Source: Collinsella aerofaciens
GTDB taxonomy: Bacteria > Actinomycetota > Coriobacteriia > Coriobacteriales > Coriobacteriaceae
DNA: 23,009 nt
Assembly (NCBI GenBank): GCA_008671135.1
Contig: RQAP01000019.1
Span: 1 to 23,009, forward strand
Direction of reading: 5' to 3'
Below are positions 1 through 7,607 of this stretch, piece by piece. A program made the position numbers and the translations under genes. Below the pieces are notes generated by a model. It searched no databases and was not told the origin of the DNA. It saw only the letters and a list, made by a program, of their open reading frames with translations. Each line of letters starts with the position of its first letter. Position 1 is the first letter of the stretch.

Positions 1-141
1 GAAGACGGCGTCGTAGCCCTCCTCGTGCACGCGGTCGGCCAGGGCGGTCATCTTCTTGCCGGCCTCGTAGACGTTCCTGCCGTCCTCGAGGTAGCCCTCC
101 TGGTCGAAGTGCATGATCTCGATCTTCTCGGTCTCCTTCAT
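1..141 (-). CDS. SIS-domain sugar-phosphate isomerase/deglycase, N-terminal 47 codons only
   Basis: The gene starts at ATG 141 and runs off the left edge of the window. An AAAGGAG ribosome site sits 6 bases before the start. The visible protein begins MKETEKIEIMHFDQEGYLED and ends ADRVHEEGYDAVF. This resembles the N-terminal helix and first strand of SIS-domain proteins of the FrlB/AgaS/GlmS-isomerase kind, where a glycine-rich phosphosugar-binding loop normally follows; that loop lies outside the window. Such enzymes isomerise, deaminate or deglycate amino-sugar or fructosamine 6-phosphates in the cytosol. Two GntR/UTRA regulators lie just upstream on the same strand, the usual company for such genes. 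The family call is by resemblance over a short stretch and the substrate cannot be told. Confidence 0.5.
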   Translation of the reverse strand, partial: MKETEKIEIMHFDQEGYLEDGRNVYEAGKKMTALADRVHEEGYDAVF

Positions 142-257
142 TCCCGCTCCTTTCACGAGCAGTTTGAATTGTCGCACGGAATGAACGGGCTTGCCGCCCC
201 GTCGCACCGCTTAACCTTGTGGACATCTTGGCCCCAAGCTCAACAATTCAAAGGTTC

Positions 258-304
258 TTAATACCAGTTAACGATTATAGGTTAGCCGTTTTTAATACCG
301 GTTT
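258..304 (-). promoter_or_regulatory. Promoter of the SIS-domain gene flanked by two GntR-like operator repeats
   Basis: On the minus strand a perfect -10 box TATAAT lies at 279-274. It is flanked by two same-orientation repeats: CCGGTATTAA at 301-292, where a -35 box would be, and CTGGTATTAA at 267-258, over the expected transcription start. No good -35 hexamer is seen. The repeats are 34 bp apart. Placement over -35 and +1 suggests repressor sites, and the neighbouring GntR/UTRA proteins are the obvious candidates, but which one binds is inference. Confidence 0.45.
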
Positions 305-375
305 TATGATTTCATCCTCCCCTCTCGGTAGACGGTCAGTTTTTGCCGCTCATCGGTCAAGCGACATATATCCGT

Positions 376-411
376 AAAAACGAGCGCCCCCGCCATGCGC
401 AGGGACGCTCT
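376..411 (-). terminator. Rho-independent terminator after the GntR pair
   Basis: Read on the minus strand, GAGCGTCCC (410-402) pairs with GGGCGCTC (389-382), allowing a wobble pair, around a GC-rich loop, and is followed by CGTTTTT (382-376). It lies directly after the stop codon of the GntR gene ending at 417, so it separates the regulator operon from the SIS-gene promoter. Confidence 0.65.
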
Positions 412-416
412 AGACG

Positions 417-1130
417 CTAATAGTTGTAGGTATATCCGCCGGCATCACCGCGGGTAAAAGACTTGGCATGCTCGATCGCCTGCCCACTCGAGTCATAGGT
501 CAGGCATTCCAGTACGAGCGCCAGATCGCCCGGCTCAAGATTGAGCAAACTCGCATCGCGTGCGCCCAGCGCCTCGATATCGAGTTTCTCAATCGACTTG
601 TCCGGCTTGCGCCCCAACATGTCGTAGGTCTCGAACAGGCTGAAGACCGAAATGTCCACGTCTTCGATGCCCGGAAACAGCAGACACGGAATCAGCGTCA
701 TCTCAATCGACACGGGCTCCCCATCAATGCAGTTGAGACGGCGCACCGAGTAAAGCAGATCGTCCTCGGCGATGCCAAACAGGTCGGCGTAATACGGGCC
801 GGCGTAGCGTTTGGAGCGCGCCAGAATGCGCACCGACGGCGTCGCGCCCGACGCCAGAACCGACTGACGGAAGCCGCCCTTGCGTTCGTGCTCGTCAAAC
901 CACTTGTGTCCCACAAAGGCGCCCTTGCCCTGCACGCGACGAATCTGGCCACTTTTGACCAGCTCGTCCATGGCACTTCGGATTGTCAGGCGCGTCGTGC
1001 CAAACTCCTCGGCCAGCTCGTTTTCGGACGGAATCATCGAGCCCGTCGGGTAGTCGCCGCGCTCGATTCGCTCCGCAATGCAGCGGCGAATTTGTTTGTA
1101 AACCGGCAAGTCTTCTACTGCATCAGCCAT
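417..1130 (-). CDS. GntR-family transcriptional regulator with UTRA domain (HutC type)
   Basis: A 237-residue regulator, normal length for HutC/FarR-type GntR proteins. Residues about 9-75 form the winged helix (YKQIRRCIAERIERGDYPTG, then MIPSENELAEEFGTTRLTIR with the RVQGKGAFV wing). Residues about 95-230 form the UTRA ligand domain (signs: YSVRRLNCIDGEPVSIEMTL and the YTYNY end). UTRA domains usually sense a sugar phosphate or amino-sugar phosphate and release DNA. Its first 16 bases overlap the 3' end of the upstream GntR gene, so the two are probably translationally coupled. A terminator follows at once, then the promoter of the SIS-domain gene, which is the likely target. The ligand is unknown. 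Confidence 0.9.
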   Translation of the reverse strand: MADAVEDLPVYKQIRRCIAERIERGDYPTGSMIPSENELAEEFGTTRLTIRSAMDELVKSGQIRRVQGKGAFVGHKWFDEHERKGGFRQSVLASGATPSVRILARSKRYAGPYYADLFGIAEDDLLYSVRRLNCIDGEPVSIEMTLIPCLLFPGIEDVDISVFSLFETYDMLGRKPDKSIEKLDIEALGARDASLLNLEPGDLALVLECLTYDSSGQAIEHAKSFTRGDAGGYTYNY

Positions 1131-1888
1131 TCGACACCTACCTTCGTCGCAACGCCGTCTGCCTCGCCGTTATCGGCAAAACGATACTTGGTCGGCAGAA
1201 TCACGGACTTGCAATACTCGACAAAGCCATCGTTCTCGTCACGCTCGTGCGAAGCCTTGTAAAACACCGGCGTGCCCTCCTGAGCACCCAGCAATTTGGC
1301 CTCGTCGGCGTTCAGACGGCTGATGGAAATATGCTCCTTGCCGTGCGTCACATGGACATTCCCTTCTTTGAGCAAAACGTCGTAGAGGCTTTCCTGCTCA
1401 AAATCGTGATCGGGAAGCGAGGGGCACAAAGACAGATTGACGTGGGCCGTCTCAATCGACGCCGGGGAACCATTAACCACGCGCACACGTCGAATGCAGA
1501 AGAGCGGTGTACCCAGGTCGATCTGGGCCTTTTGGGCCAGATCGATATCGGCGTACACGACCTTGGACCAAACAAGGCGTGCGGTCGACTTTGAGCCAAC
1601 CCTCTCCACCGCCTGCGTATAGTTCCATGTTTCCTGAAAGATGTTCAGCGGTTTGGGAGGACACACATAGGTGCCCGAACCGCGGCGGCTTTCCAAAGTT
1701 CCGCACGAAATAAGGCGCGTGATCGCAGCACGCAACGCCGTGCGCGACACGCCCAGCTCTTCACAGAGCACACGCTCGGCGGGCAGCCGGTCGCCACCCT
1801 GCAGGTCATAATGATTGATATACCAAAGAATGCCCTCAAAGGCGCAATCTTTGGGCGGAATCGCATATGGTTCACTCGGCATGGGCAC
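1115..1888 (-). CDS. GntR-family transcriptional regulator with UTRA domain
   Basis: A 257-residue GntR/UTRA protein. The winged helix covers about residues 15-80 (GGDRLPAERVLCEELGVSRT and ESRRGSGTYVCPP). The UTRA domain follows from about residue 100 (FCIRRVRVVNGSPASIETAH, then LNADEAKLLGAQEGTPVFYK). The ATG at 1888 is chosen because GAGGAG lies 8 bases upstream; a second in-frame ATG at 1882 is less well placed. It precedes and overlaps the next GntR gene by 16 bases and follows the small gene ending at 1918 by 29 bases, so all three may be one transcript. The two regulators are clearly diverged from each other, so this is not a fresh duplication. The ligand is unknown. Confidence 0.9.
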   Translation of the reverse strand: MPMPSEPYAIPPKDCAFEGILWYINHYDLQGGDRLPAERVLCEELGVSRTALRAAITRLISCGTLESRRGSGTYVCPPKPLNIFQETWNYTQAVERVGSKSTARLVWSKVVYADIDLAQKAQIDLGTPLFCIRRVRVVNGSPASIETAHVNLSLCPSLPDHDFEQESLYDVLLKEGNVHVTHGKEHISISRLNADEAKLLGAQEGTPVFYKASHERDENDGFVEYCKSVILPTKYRFADNGEADGVATKVGVEWLMQ

Positions 1889-1917
1889 GGCTCCTCAACC
1901 GCTTGATGCTGCAGACA

Positions 1918-2409
1918 TCATTGCTCCGGACGCCCCATGGCGTCGAAGGCTTCTTTGATCTGCTCCGCAACGTTCCGATACGACCGATATAGGCCGGAGT
2001 CTCGCTTGACTTCGCCCGCGGTCACCGGAATCTCAAGCTTCGAAATCTCATCCTCGCCGGTTTGCACGGCAACGATGACACCCATACCAAGGCACATATT
2101 ACGCTTGGCAGCATTGTTTTTGGTAGCCTGAGCTGGATTAATCAAAATCTGCTGAGCTAGTTCGCGATTGCTAAGCTCCGGCACATCCTCGGGATTTCCG
2201 GTCTCGACAATCTCGCACTGCAGCACGTCCGCATAGTCAAAAATCTTCGGCTCGCCGCCGCGCTGATGCACGGCCCACTTGCGGCGCGTGGCATCCTGGT
2301 AGATAGCCGGCAAAAATGTAAACCGCGGCGGGTCCAAAATCGTATCCGTGATGGTAAACACATCGGGATCAAAGGCATCCTGCGGGTTTTTCTTCTTGAA
2401 CAGCCCCAT
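1918..2409 (-). CDS. Small soluble protein of unknown function
   Basis: 163 residues from the ATG at 2409, which has GGGAGG 5 bases upstream; a longer reading from 2442 lacks such a site. The protein starts MGLFKKKNPQDAFDPDVF, has no signal peptide or membrane segment, and is rich in beta-like stretches (ARRKWAVHQRGGEPKIFDYA-like strand pairs and NMCLGMGVIVAVQTGEDEIS). The middle, a strand ending in FDYADVLQCEIVE, loosely recalls the C-terminal part of DUF4428-type proteins (a strand ending in a DFSQV-like motif), but the zinc ribbon typical of those is absent. That likeness is weak. It lies 29 bases before the first GntR gene and may be co-transcribed with it. Confidence 0.7.
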   Translation of the reverse strand: MGLFKKKNPQDAFDPDVFTITDTILDPPRFTFLPAIYQDATRRKWAVHQRGGEPKIFDYADVLQCEIVETGNPEDVPELSNRELAQQILINPAQATKNNAAKRNMCLGMGVIVAVQTGEDEISKLEIPVTAGEVKRDSGLYRSYRNVAEQIKEAFDAMGRPEQ

Positions 2410-2530
2410 ATCAGCCTCCCGTACTAGCATTAAACAACTCAAGCTGAATATAGCACCAATTTCAAGCCGCTGCCTTACCCTATCGGTGCGCGGCGTCTAT
2501 GGCTCGCCCAGCGGAAGAGTTAACGGACGA

Positions 2531-2603
2531 GGGCCGGGGTGCCTGCCTTGTTTTGAGAAGTGGGCTCCGCGAACTTCTCAAAACAAGGCAGGTACCCCGG
2601 CCC
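2531..2603. repeat. Long near-perfect hairpin repeat (31-bp arms, 11-base loop)
   Basis: Bases 2531-2561 are the inverse complement of 2573-2603 except for one position (G2541 against T2593), which would still pair as G-U in a plus-strand RNA. The arms contain CTGCCTTGTTTTGAGAAGT. The loop is GGGCTCCGCGA. It lies between the 3' end of the lacI-like gene and the 5' end of the small unknown gene, both on the minus strand. No T-run follows on either side, so it is not a normal terminator; a MITE or REP-like element is more likely. Confidence 0.75.
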
Positions 2604-2657
2604 CGCCGGCAAATAGTGGACACTCCGCATGCAATCTATGCAAACAAACAAGTACGT

Positions 2658-3686
2658 TTAGCTACATTCGGTAAGTTCGAGCACGCTGCCCTTAACGATA
2701 AGCGCCGGCTCCAGGACGACCTCTTCGGCACGCCTGCCGCCCCTACCGGCAAGACGCTTGGACATGCAGCCAAAAGCATGCTCCGCAAGGACACCAGGAT
2801 CCTGCTCAATGGCGGTCAGCGCCGGCTCAAAGAGAACGTCGGCCGCCGAGTTGTCATAGCTTACGACCGAAATATCGCCCGGGATGCTCTTCCCCATCTC
2901 GTGCAGGCGCTTGAGCAAACCGAGGGCAATGTTGTCCGAGCTTGCGAACACGGCGGTGGCGCCGGTTGCGAGTACCGCCTCCGAAGCCTCGTATGCACTC
3001 GGAATGTAGTACTCGCTCTCAAACTCCAAACGTGCGTCGATAGGCAGGCCAACCTCGCGCAGCGCGCGCTCATAACCGGCAAGTCGCTTACGCCCCGTAT
3101 TGGAACGGCGCGCGTTAACCAAGCAGGCAATGCGACGGTGGCCCTGCTCGATCAGATATCGGGTGGCCATGTAGCCACCCATCTCGTGGTCGAACATCAC
3201 CTTGTCGCACTCGAGCCCCTCAATGGCACGGTCGACCATCACGGCAGGAATAGGCAGATGGCTGACTTCTTCGCGCAGGGCGCGGTCGTCGGAGAACTCG
3301 TCACCCACCACCAGAAAGACACCGTCGACGCCGCGCGTCACCAGCTGACGCAGCAGCTCAAGATCGTCGTCGGCACTTCCACCCGAGCTGGTAATAAAGA
3401 GCGCATAGCCGTCCTCGCGGCAGCGCTTTTCCAAGCTGCCGGCAAGCGAGGCAAAAAAGCGGCTCTCGATGTTAGGGACGATAAGGCCCAGCGTGCGCGA
3501 CTCGCGCATGACCAGACTACGCGCAATCTGGTTGGGAACATAGTGGTTGCGCGCCGCGACCTCCTTGATGAGTTTACGGTTTTCTTCCGAGATGCGACAG
3601 GGCCGATTATTGAGCACAAGCGAGACCGACGAGGGGGAAAGCCCCACCTCCTGGGCGATCTGCTTGAGGGTGACTTTGTTGGCCAT
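2658..3686 (-). CDS. LacI-family transcriptional regulator
   Basis: A 342-residue protein, normal for LacI/GalR. Residues 5-55 hold the helix-turn-helix and hinge helix (VTLKQIAQEVGLSPSSVSLV, then NHYVPNQIARSL). Residues about 60-335 form the periplasmic-binding-like sugar domain (LGLIVPNIESRFFASLAGSL, GVDGVFLVVGDE, GHRRIACLVN, AVFASSDNIALGLLKRL, and SVVSYDNSAADVLFEPALT). GGAAGGAG lies 4 bases before the ATG at 3686. A minus-strand TATACT at 3727-3722 is a fair -10 box. The sequence TTGCGCGTAAAC just downstream of it could be an autoregulatory operator. No sugar-use gene is adjacent on this strand, so its target cannot be named from context. Confidence 0.92.
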   Translation of the reverse strand: MANKVTLKQIAQEVGLSPSSVSLVLNNRPCRISEENRKLIKEVAARNHYVPNQIARSLVMRESRTLGLIVPNIESRFFASLAGSLEKRCREDGYALFITSSGGSADDDLELLRQLVTRGVDGVFLVVGDEFSDDRALREEVSHLPIPAVMVDRAIEGLECDKVMFDHEMGGYMATRYLIEQGHRRIACLVNARRSNTGRKRLAGYERALREVGLPIDARLEFESEYYIPSAYEASEAVLATGATAVFASSDNIALGLLKRLHEMGKSIPGDISVVSYDNSAADVLFEPALTAIEQDPGVLAEHAFGCMSKRLAGRGGRRAEEVVLEPALIVKGSVLELTECS

Positions 3687-3869
3687 CTCGCTCCTTCCGG
3701 GTTTACGCGCAATCTCTTGAAAGTATAGCGACTACCCCTCTACCTCGGTGATAAACACTTTACCAATCCGGTAGACGGCTGTTTTATCGCCGCCAGCGCA
3801 CCAAATCCGTCCGGGTGGGGTATATTGCAATCGATTGATGACAACAACCACCAAAAGGCGGATATTCGT

Positions 3870-4832
3870 ATGCACGAGAACGACTTTTTTAACGAGGACC
3901 TGCTGTGCGCGCTTGCTGACGTTGCCGGCGAGGACAACGTGCTGATGAGCGAGCCCATGCGCGAGCACACCACGTTTAAGATCGGCGGCCCGGCCGACGT
4001 CTTTGTCACGCCCGATACCGAGCAGAGCCTCGTCGCCACGCTCGATACCTGCTATCGCTGCGATCTGCCCCTCACCATCGTGGGCAACGGCTCCGACCTG
4101 CTCGTCGGCGACAAGGGCATCCGCGGCGTCGTCGTGGCGCTGGGCGAAGGCCTCTCCGACATTACGGTCGACGGCACGCATGTCACGGCGGCAGCCGGTG
4201 CCTTGCTTTCCGATGTCGCCGCGGCGGCAGCCGAGGCCGGCCTTACCGGCATGGAGCCCATCTCGGGCATCCCCGGATCGGTCGGCGGCGCCTGCTACAT
4301 GAACGCCGGAGCTTACGGCGCCTGCATGGCCGATGTGCTGGAGTCCGTGCGCGTCTACAAACCCGCTCGCCAGCTCGACGACGGCACCCGTGGTAGCGGC
4401 AACATCATCGAATTCGATGCCGACGAGCTCAACCTGGGCTATCGCAAGAGCCGCATCGCCGACGACGGCTTTATCGTGCTTTCGGCCACTTTCAATCTCG
4501 CCCCGGGCAACGCCGCGATGATCAAGGCCGACATGGACGACTACCGTCAGCGTCGCAAGGACAAGCAACCGCTCGACATGCCGAGTGCCGGCTCCACCTT
4601 CAAGCGCCCCGAGGGTTACTTTGCCGGCAAGCTCATCATGGATGCCGGCCTGCGAGGACACGCCGTTGGCGGCGCGCAGGTAAGCGAAAAGCACTGCGGC
4701 TTCATCGTCAACGCCGACCACGCCACCGCCGCCGACGTCGACGAACTCATCCGCGACATCCAGGCAACCGTCAAAGACCAATTCAACGTAGACCTAGAAC
4801 CCGAAGTCCACCGAGTAGGCGAATTCCTCTAA
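3870..4832 (+). CDS. murB: UDP-N-acetylenolpyruvoylglucosamine reductase MurB
   Basis: MurB reduces UDP-GlcNAc-enolpyruvate to UDP-MurNAc with FAD and NADPH, the second committed step of peptidoglycan synthesis, in the cytosol. I start it at ATG 3870 (MHENDFFNED; 320 residues) with AAAAGG about 11 bases upstream; a TTG 45 bases earlier is possible but less likely. Visible motifs in order: EHTTFKIGGPAD, the FAD loop VGNGSDLLVGDKGIRGVVV, GIPGSVGGACYMNAGAYG, LGYRKSR with the catalytic-site arginine, PSAGSTFKRP with the proton-donor serine, GGAQVSEKHCGFIVN, and EPEVHRVGEFL with the final glutamate. The pattern fits the shorter type II MurB. A TATATT at 3821-3826 could be its -10 box. It diverges from the lacI-like gene and ends at a strong terminator. 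Confidence 0.96.
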   Translation: MHENDFFNEDLLCALADVAGEDNVLMSEPMREHTTFKIGGPADVFVTPDTEQSLVATLDTCYRCDLPLTIVGNGSDLLVGDKGIRGVVVALGEGLSDITVDGTHVTAAAGALLSDVAAAAAEAGLTGMEPISGIPGSVGGACYMNAGAYGACMADVLESVRVYKPARQLDDGTRGSGNIIEFDADELNLGYRKSRIADDGFIVLSATFNLAPGNAAMIKADMDDYRQRRKDKQPLDMPSAGSTFKRPEGYFAGKLIMDAGLRGHAVGGAQVSEKHCGFIVNADHATAADVDELIRDIQATVKDQFNVDLEPEVHRVGEFL

Positions 4833-4836
4833 AAAA

Positions 4837-4868
4837 GAAGGCCCCGAAAGGGGCCTTCACTTTCTTTA
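4837..4868. terminator. Bidirectional rho-independent terminator between murB and the CHAP hydrolase
   Basis: GAAGGCCCC-GAAA-GGGGCCTTC (4837-4858) is a perfect stem with a tetraloop. On the plus strand it is followed by ACTTTCTTT, and it starts 4 bases after the murB stop. On the minus strand it is followed by TTTTTT, so it can also end the converging CHAP hydrolase transcript. Confidence 0.85.
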
Positions 4869-4911
4869 ATTCAGATAAACCAGTCCGGTGTGTAACGTAT
4901 TGGACCCGAGA

Positions 4912-5042
4912 GGTCCGTGGCTGCCCGAGAGGCATAAGGTTGATCGCGAGTTCCGCACGAGCCGGAGAGCACTTAATGTGCTCTCCGTGCGAGCAGGACT
5001 GCCCGAGCAGGCAACCTTATGCCTCTCGGGCTGTCCCGGACC
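4912..5042. repeat. 131-bp nested palindromic repeat
   Basis: The outer arms 4912-4942 and 5012-5042 pair without indels: a perfect 20-bp core (4923-4942 with 5012-5031, GCCCGAGAGGCATAAGGTTG), a 5-bp patch with mismatches, then GGTCCG with CGGACC. Inside lies a second hairpin, GGAGAGCAC-TTAAT-GTGCTCTCC (4962-4984 region), extended by CGCAC/GTGCG with a small bulge. The stretch TCGCGAGTTCCGCACGA (4944-4960) and the downstream CACTTAA recur at 22779-22811. It fills the gap between two convergent genes and codes for nothing. Confidence 0.8.
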
Positions 5043-5051
5043 AAGCCGCAG

Positions 5052-6257
5052 TTACGACAGCGCAATACCGCCGAGCCAGCCCCAACGCACGCCAGAGCCA
5101 GTGCCATAGAAGCTAATAAACGAATCAAGCGACTTAGACGTAATGGCACCCTCGTTGCTCATAACGATACCGCCGCCAACATAGATACCCACATGACCGT
5201 AGATAAGGCCCGGAGCACCCGTGCCGCTGTGCGAGGAATCGGCCACGATCATGCCCACCTGCAGCGCCGAGCGGTCGGAGCTATAGCACCAGGCGTTAAA
5301 CATGTCGCACGCATTGCCGCCAAAGTAGCCAACGCCGGCGTTACGGAAGACATTGGTGACCCACGCCGCGCACCAGTTCTGACCCGGCGAAGGCGTGGAG
5401 TAGCACGCGTTGACGACAGCCTGCTGCTTGCCCGAGCCGGCATTCTGCTGCGGAGTTCCGGGTGCGTACGATCCACCACCCGAGCTCGAACCACCCGAGT
5501 AGGAATTGTTCTTGTTCGCGGCAGCCGCGGCAGCGGCAGCCTTCCTAGCGGCCTCCTCAGCCTGGGCGGCAGCGAGGATCTCGGAATCGCGCTGAGCCAT
5601 GAGCTCCTTGACGTCGTCGGAAAGACCGTTCAGCACAGTCTGGACTTCTTGCTGCTTGGCCTGCATATCCTGCATCTGAGCAGTCTGCTGGTCCTTGAGC
5701 TTCTCTAAGTCAGCTTTCTGCGACTCAAGCTCGGTCTTTTGCGCATCGAGCTCTTCCTGGATGGTCTGAATGTCCTCGATGGCGTCGCGGTCGCTCTTGT
5801 TGATCTTCTCAACATAGTGCGCATTAGCGACGAGTTCCTCAAACGAGCCAGAGGCCAGCAGCAGCGAGAGGATGTTCGTGCCGCCGGACTTGTAGCTGGC
5901 GGCCACGCGATCGGAAAGGTCGTTGCGCTTCTTCTTGAGCTCGGCCTTCTTTTCATCGATCTGGGCCTGCGTGCCGTCAATCTTGCCCTGGACATTCTCG
6001 ATGTCGTTGAGGGTCTGGGCATTCTTGTTGGCCAGCGCCGCATACTCATTTGCGATGCTGTCGAGCTGGGCCTGAACCTCGTCGAGCTGGGCCTGGGCGG
6101 CATTCAGTTTATCGGTTGTTTCTTTGGAAGCCTCCGCCGCATGGGCGCGAGCGGGCAGGCCAAAAAGAACTGCCGCAGAAGCGGCACCGAACAGGGCCTT
6201 GAGGGCCGTGCGGCGCGAGAGCTCCTGGGAAAGGATGGAATCGCTGTTTGGTGACAT
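5052..6257 (-). CDS. Tat-exported coiled-coil protein with CHAP-like peptidoglycan hydrolase domain
   Basis: A 401-residue exported protein. The N-terminus has a twin-arginine signal (SRRTALKALFGAASAAVLFG) with a likely cut after AHA near residue 40. Residues about 42-240 are a long Glu/Lys/Gln-rich coiled coil (LNAAQAQLDEVQAQLDSI and similar). A low-complexity Ala then Ser/Gly linker (AAAAAAAANKNN, GGSSSGGGSYAPG) leads to the catalytic domain at about 285-401. There Cys296 in GQNWCAAWV and His355 in GHVGIYVGG are the expected thiol-peptidase pair. The layout matches PcsB/CwlO-type septum or wall hydrolases, where the coiled coil holds back the enzyme. CHAP is preferred over NlpC/P60 by the WCAAWV motif, but the two are related. 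GGAG lies 5 bases before ATG 6257. Confidence 0.85.
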   Translation of the reverse strand: MSPNSDSILSQELSRRTALKALFGAASAAVLFGLPARAHAAEASKETTDKLNAAQAQLDEVQAQLDSIANEYAALANKNAQTLNDIENVQGKIDGTQAQIDEKKAELKKKRNDLSDRVAASYKSGGTNILSLLLASGSFEELVANAHYVEKINKSDRDAIEDIQTIQEELDAQKTELESQKADLEKLKDQQTAQMQDMQAKQQEVQTVLNGLSDDVKELMAQRDSEILAAAQAEEAARKAAAAAAAANKNNSYSGGSSSGGGSYAPGTPQQNAGSGKQQAVVNACYSTPSPGQNWCAAWVTNVFRNAGVGYFGGNACDMFNAWCYSSDRSALQVGMIVADSSHSGTGAPGLIYGHVGIYVGGGIVMSNEGAITSKSLDSFISFYGTGSGVRWGWLGGIALS

Positions 6258-6523
6258 ATGTACTCCGTTACATGTTTATTTATATGTCGCTCAACTCATA
6301 CATATTAGCGTACATATGGCGCGTCCCAACGATTTCCACGAACGGCAGGAAACTACAAGGTCAGCGGCTCGTAAGCAAATGCCAAAGATCAGGTTATGCG
6401 TACGCAAGCTCTTCTATGAGTACGTTAGCACAGTCCTCTGCTTTTCCTACAGCGCACGATTTGGGCGTCCCTGCCTGCGCTATACTCCCCTGAAGAAGTG
6501 TTCCTGATTCGATAGGAGACTAC
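6258..6523. promoter_or_regulatory. Divergent intergenic region with the galE promoter
   Basis: This 266-bp stretch holds the 5' ends of the CHAP hydrolase (-) and galE (+). For galE a TATACT -10 box lies at 6481-6486, about 38 bases before the start codon, with only a weak -35 candidate (TTGGGC 6461-6466, spacing too short). Near the hydrolase start, ACATAT/ATATGT motifs recur four times between 6254 and 6317; their role is unknown. No small gene is evident. Confidence 0.45.
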
Positions 6524-7585
6524 ATGTCCAAAGCACTCGACCCCAAAGACACCTGCGTCCTCGTTACCGGTGGCGCCGGCTTTATCGGCTCGCACACCGT
6601 CGTTCAGCTGCTCGAGGGTGGCTACCAGGTCGTCATCGTCGATGATCTCTCCAACTCCAGCGCCGTCGCCGTCGACCGCGTCAAGACCATCGTGGGCGAC
6701 GAGGCCGCCAAGAACCTCACCTTCTACGAGGCCAACGTGCTCGACCGCGATGCGATGAACAAAATCTTCGATACCCATCAGATCGACCGCGTCATCCACT
6801 TTGCCGGCTTTAAGGCCGTCGGCGAGTCGGTGAGCAAGCCCGTCGAGTACTACCACAACAACATCGAGAACACCCTGGTGCTCATCGACGTCATGCGCAA
6901 CCATGGCTGCAAGTCCATCATCTTCTCGAGCTCCTCGACCGTCTACGGCGACCCGGACAACCCGCCCGTCACCGAGGAGGATCCTAAGAAGCCCGCGACC
7001 AACCCCTATGGTTGGACCAAGTGGATGATCGAGCAGATCCTTATGGACGTCCACACCGCCGACCCCGAGTGGGACGTCGTGCTGCTCCGTTACTTCAACC
7101 CCATTGGCGCTCATCCGTCGGGCTTGATCGGCGAGGACCCCAAGGGCATCCCCAACAACCTGGTGCCTTATGTCGCCCAGGTCGCCGTGGGCAAGCTCGA
7201 GGCCGTTCAGGTCTTTGGCAACGACTACCCCACCCCCGACGGCACCGGCGTGCGCGACTACATCCACGTGTGCGATCTGGCCTCTGGTCACGTTGCCGCC
7301 CTTAACTGGATGAACGGCAAAACCGGCGTCGAGATCTTTAACCTGGGCACCGGCACCGGCACCTCGGTACTCGAGGTCGTTGCCGCCTTCTCCAAGGCTT
7401 GTGGCAAGGAGCTGCCCTATGTGATCCGCGAGCGCCGCGCCGGCGACATCGCTGCCAACTGGTGCGATGCCTCCAAGGCCGAGCGCATGATGGGCTGGAA
7501 GGCCCAGTACGACATCGCGGACATGTGCCGCGATAGCTGGAACTGGCAGAGCCACAACCCCAACGGCTTCGCCGACGCCGAGTAG
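6524..7585 (+). CDS. galE: UDP-glucose 4-epimerase
   Basis: GalE interconverts UDP-glucose and UDP-galactose with bound NAD, linking galactose use to glucan and envelope sugar synthesis in the cytosol. The 353-residue length is normal. Seen in order: the Rossmann NAD loop GGAGFIGSHTVVQLLEGG, VDDLSNSS, the FAGFKAVGESVSKPVEYYHN segment, SSSTVYGDPDNPPVTEE, the catalytic Tyr162-x3-Lys166 in NPYGWTKWMIEQ, LRYFNPIGAHPSG, and the C-terminal RRAGDIAANWCDASKAERMM. TAGGAG lies 6 bases before ATG 6524. A strong terminator follows, so galE is probably monocistronic although malQ and glgP lie downstream on the same strand. Confidence 0.97.
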   Translation: MSKALDPKDTCVLVTGGAGFIGSHTVVQLLEGGYQVVIVDDLSNSSAVAVDRVKTIVGDEAAKNLTFYEANVLDRDAMNKIFDTHQIDRVIHFAGFKAVGESVSKPVEYYHNNIENTLVLIDVMRNHGCKSIIFSSSSTVYGDPDNPPVTEEDPKKPATNPYGWTKWMIEQILMDVHTADPEWDVVLLRYFNPIGAHPSGLIGEDPKGIPNNLVPYVAQVAVGKLEAVQVFGNDYPTPDGTGVRDYIHVCDLASGHVAALNWMNGKTGVEIFNLGTGTGTSVLEVVAAFSKACGKELPYVIRERRAGDIAANWCDASKAERMMGWKAQYDIADMCRDSWNWQSHNPNGFADAE

Positions 7586-7607
7586 CAAAAACCTACATAC
7601 CGCTCTT

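Noticed and set aside
2531..2603. The 31-bp hairpin as the lacI-like gene's terminator
   Set aside because: It lies downstream of that gene in the right direction but has no T-run on the minus strand, and the stem is far longer than usual.
3825..3869. A TTG start giving murB 15 more residues
   Set aside because: The added residues (from MQSIDDNNHQ) are not MurB-like, and the TTG has no ribosome site; it overlaps the likely -10 box TATATT.
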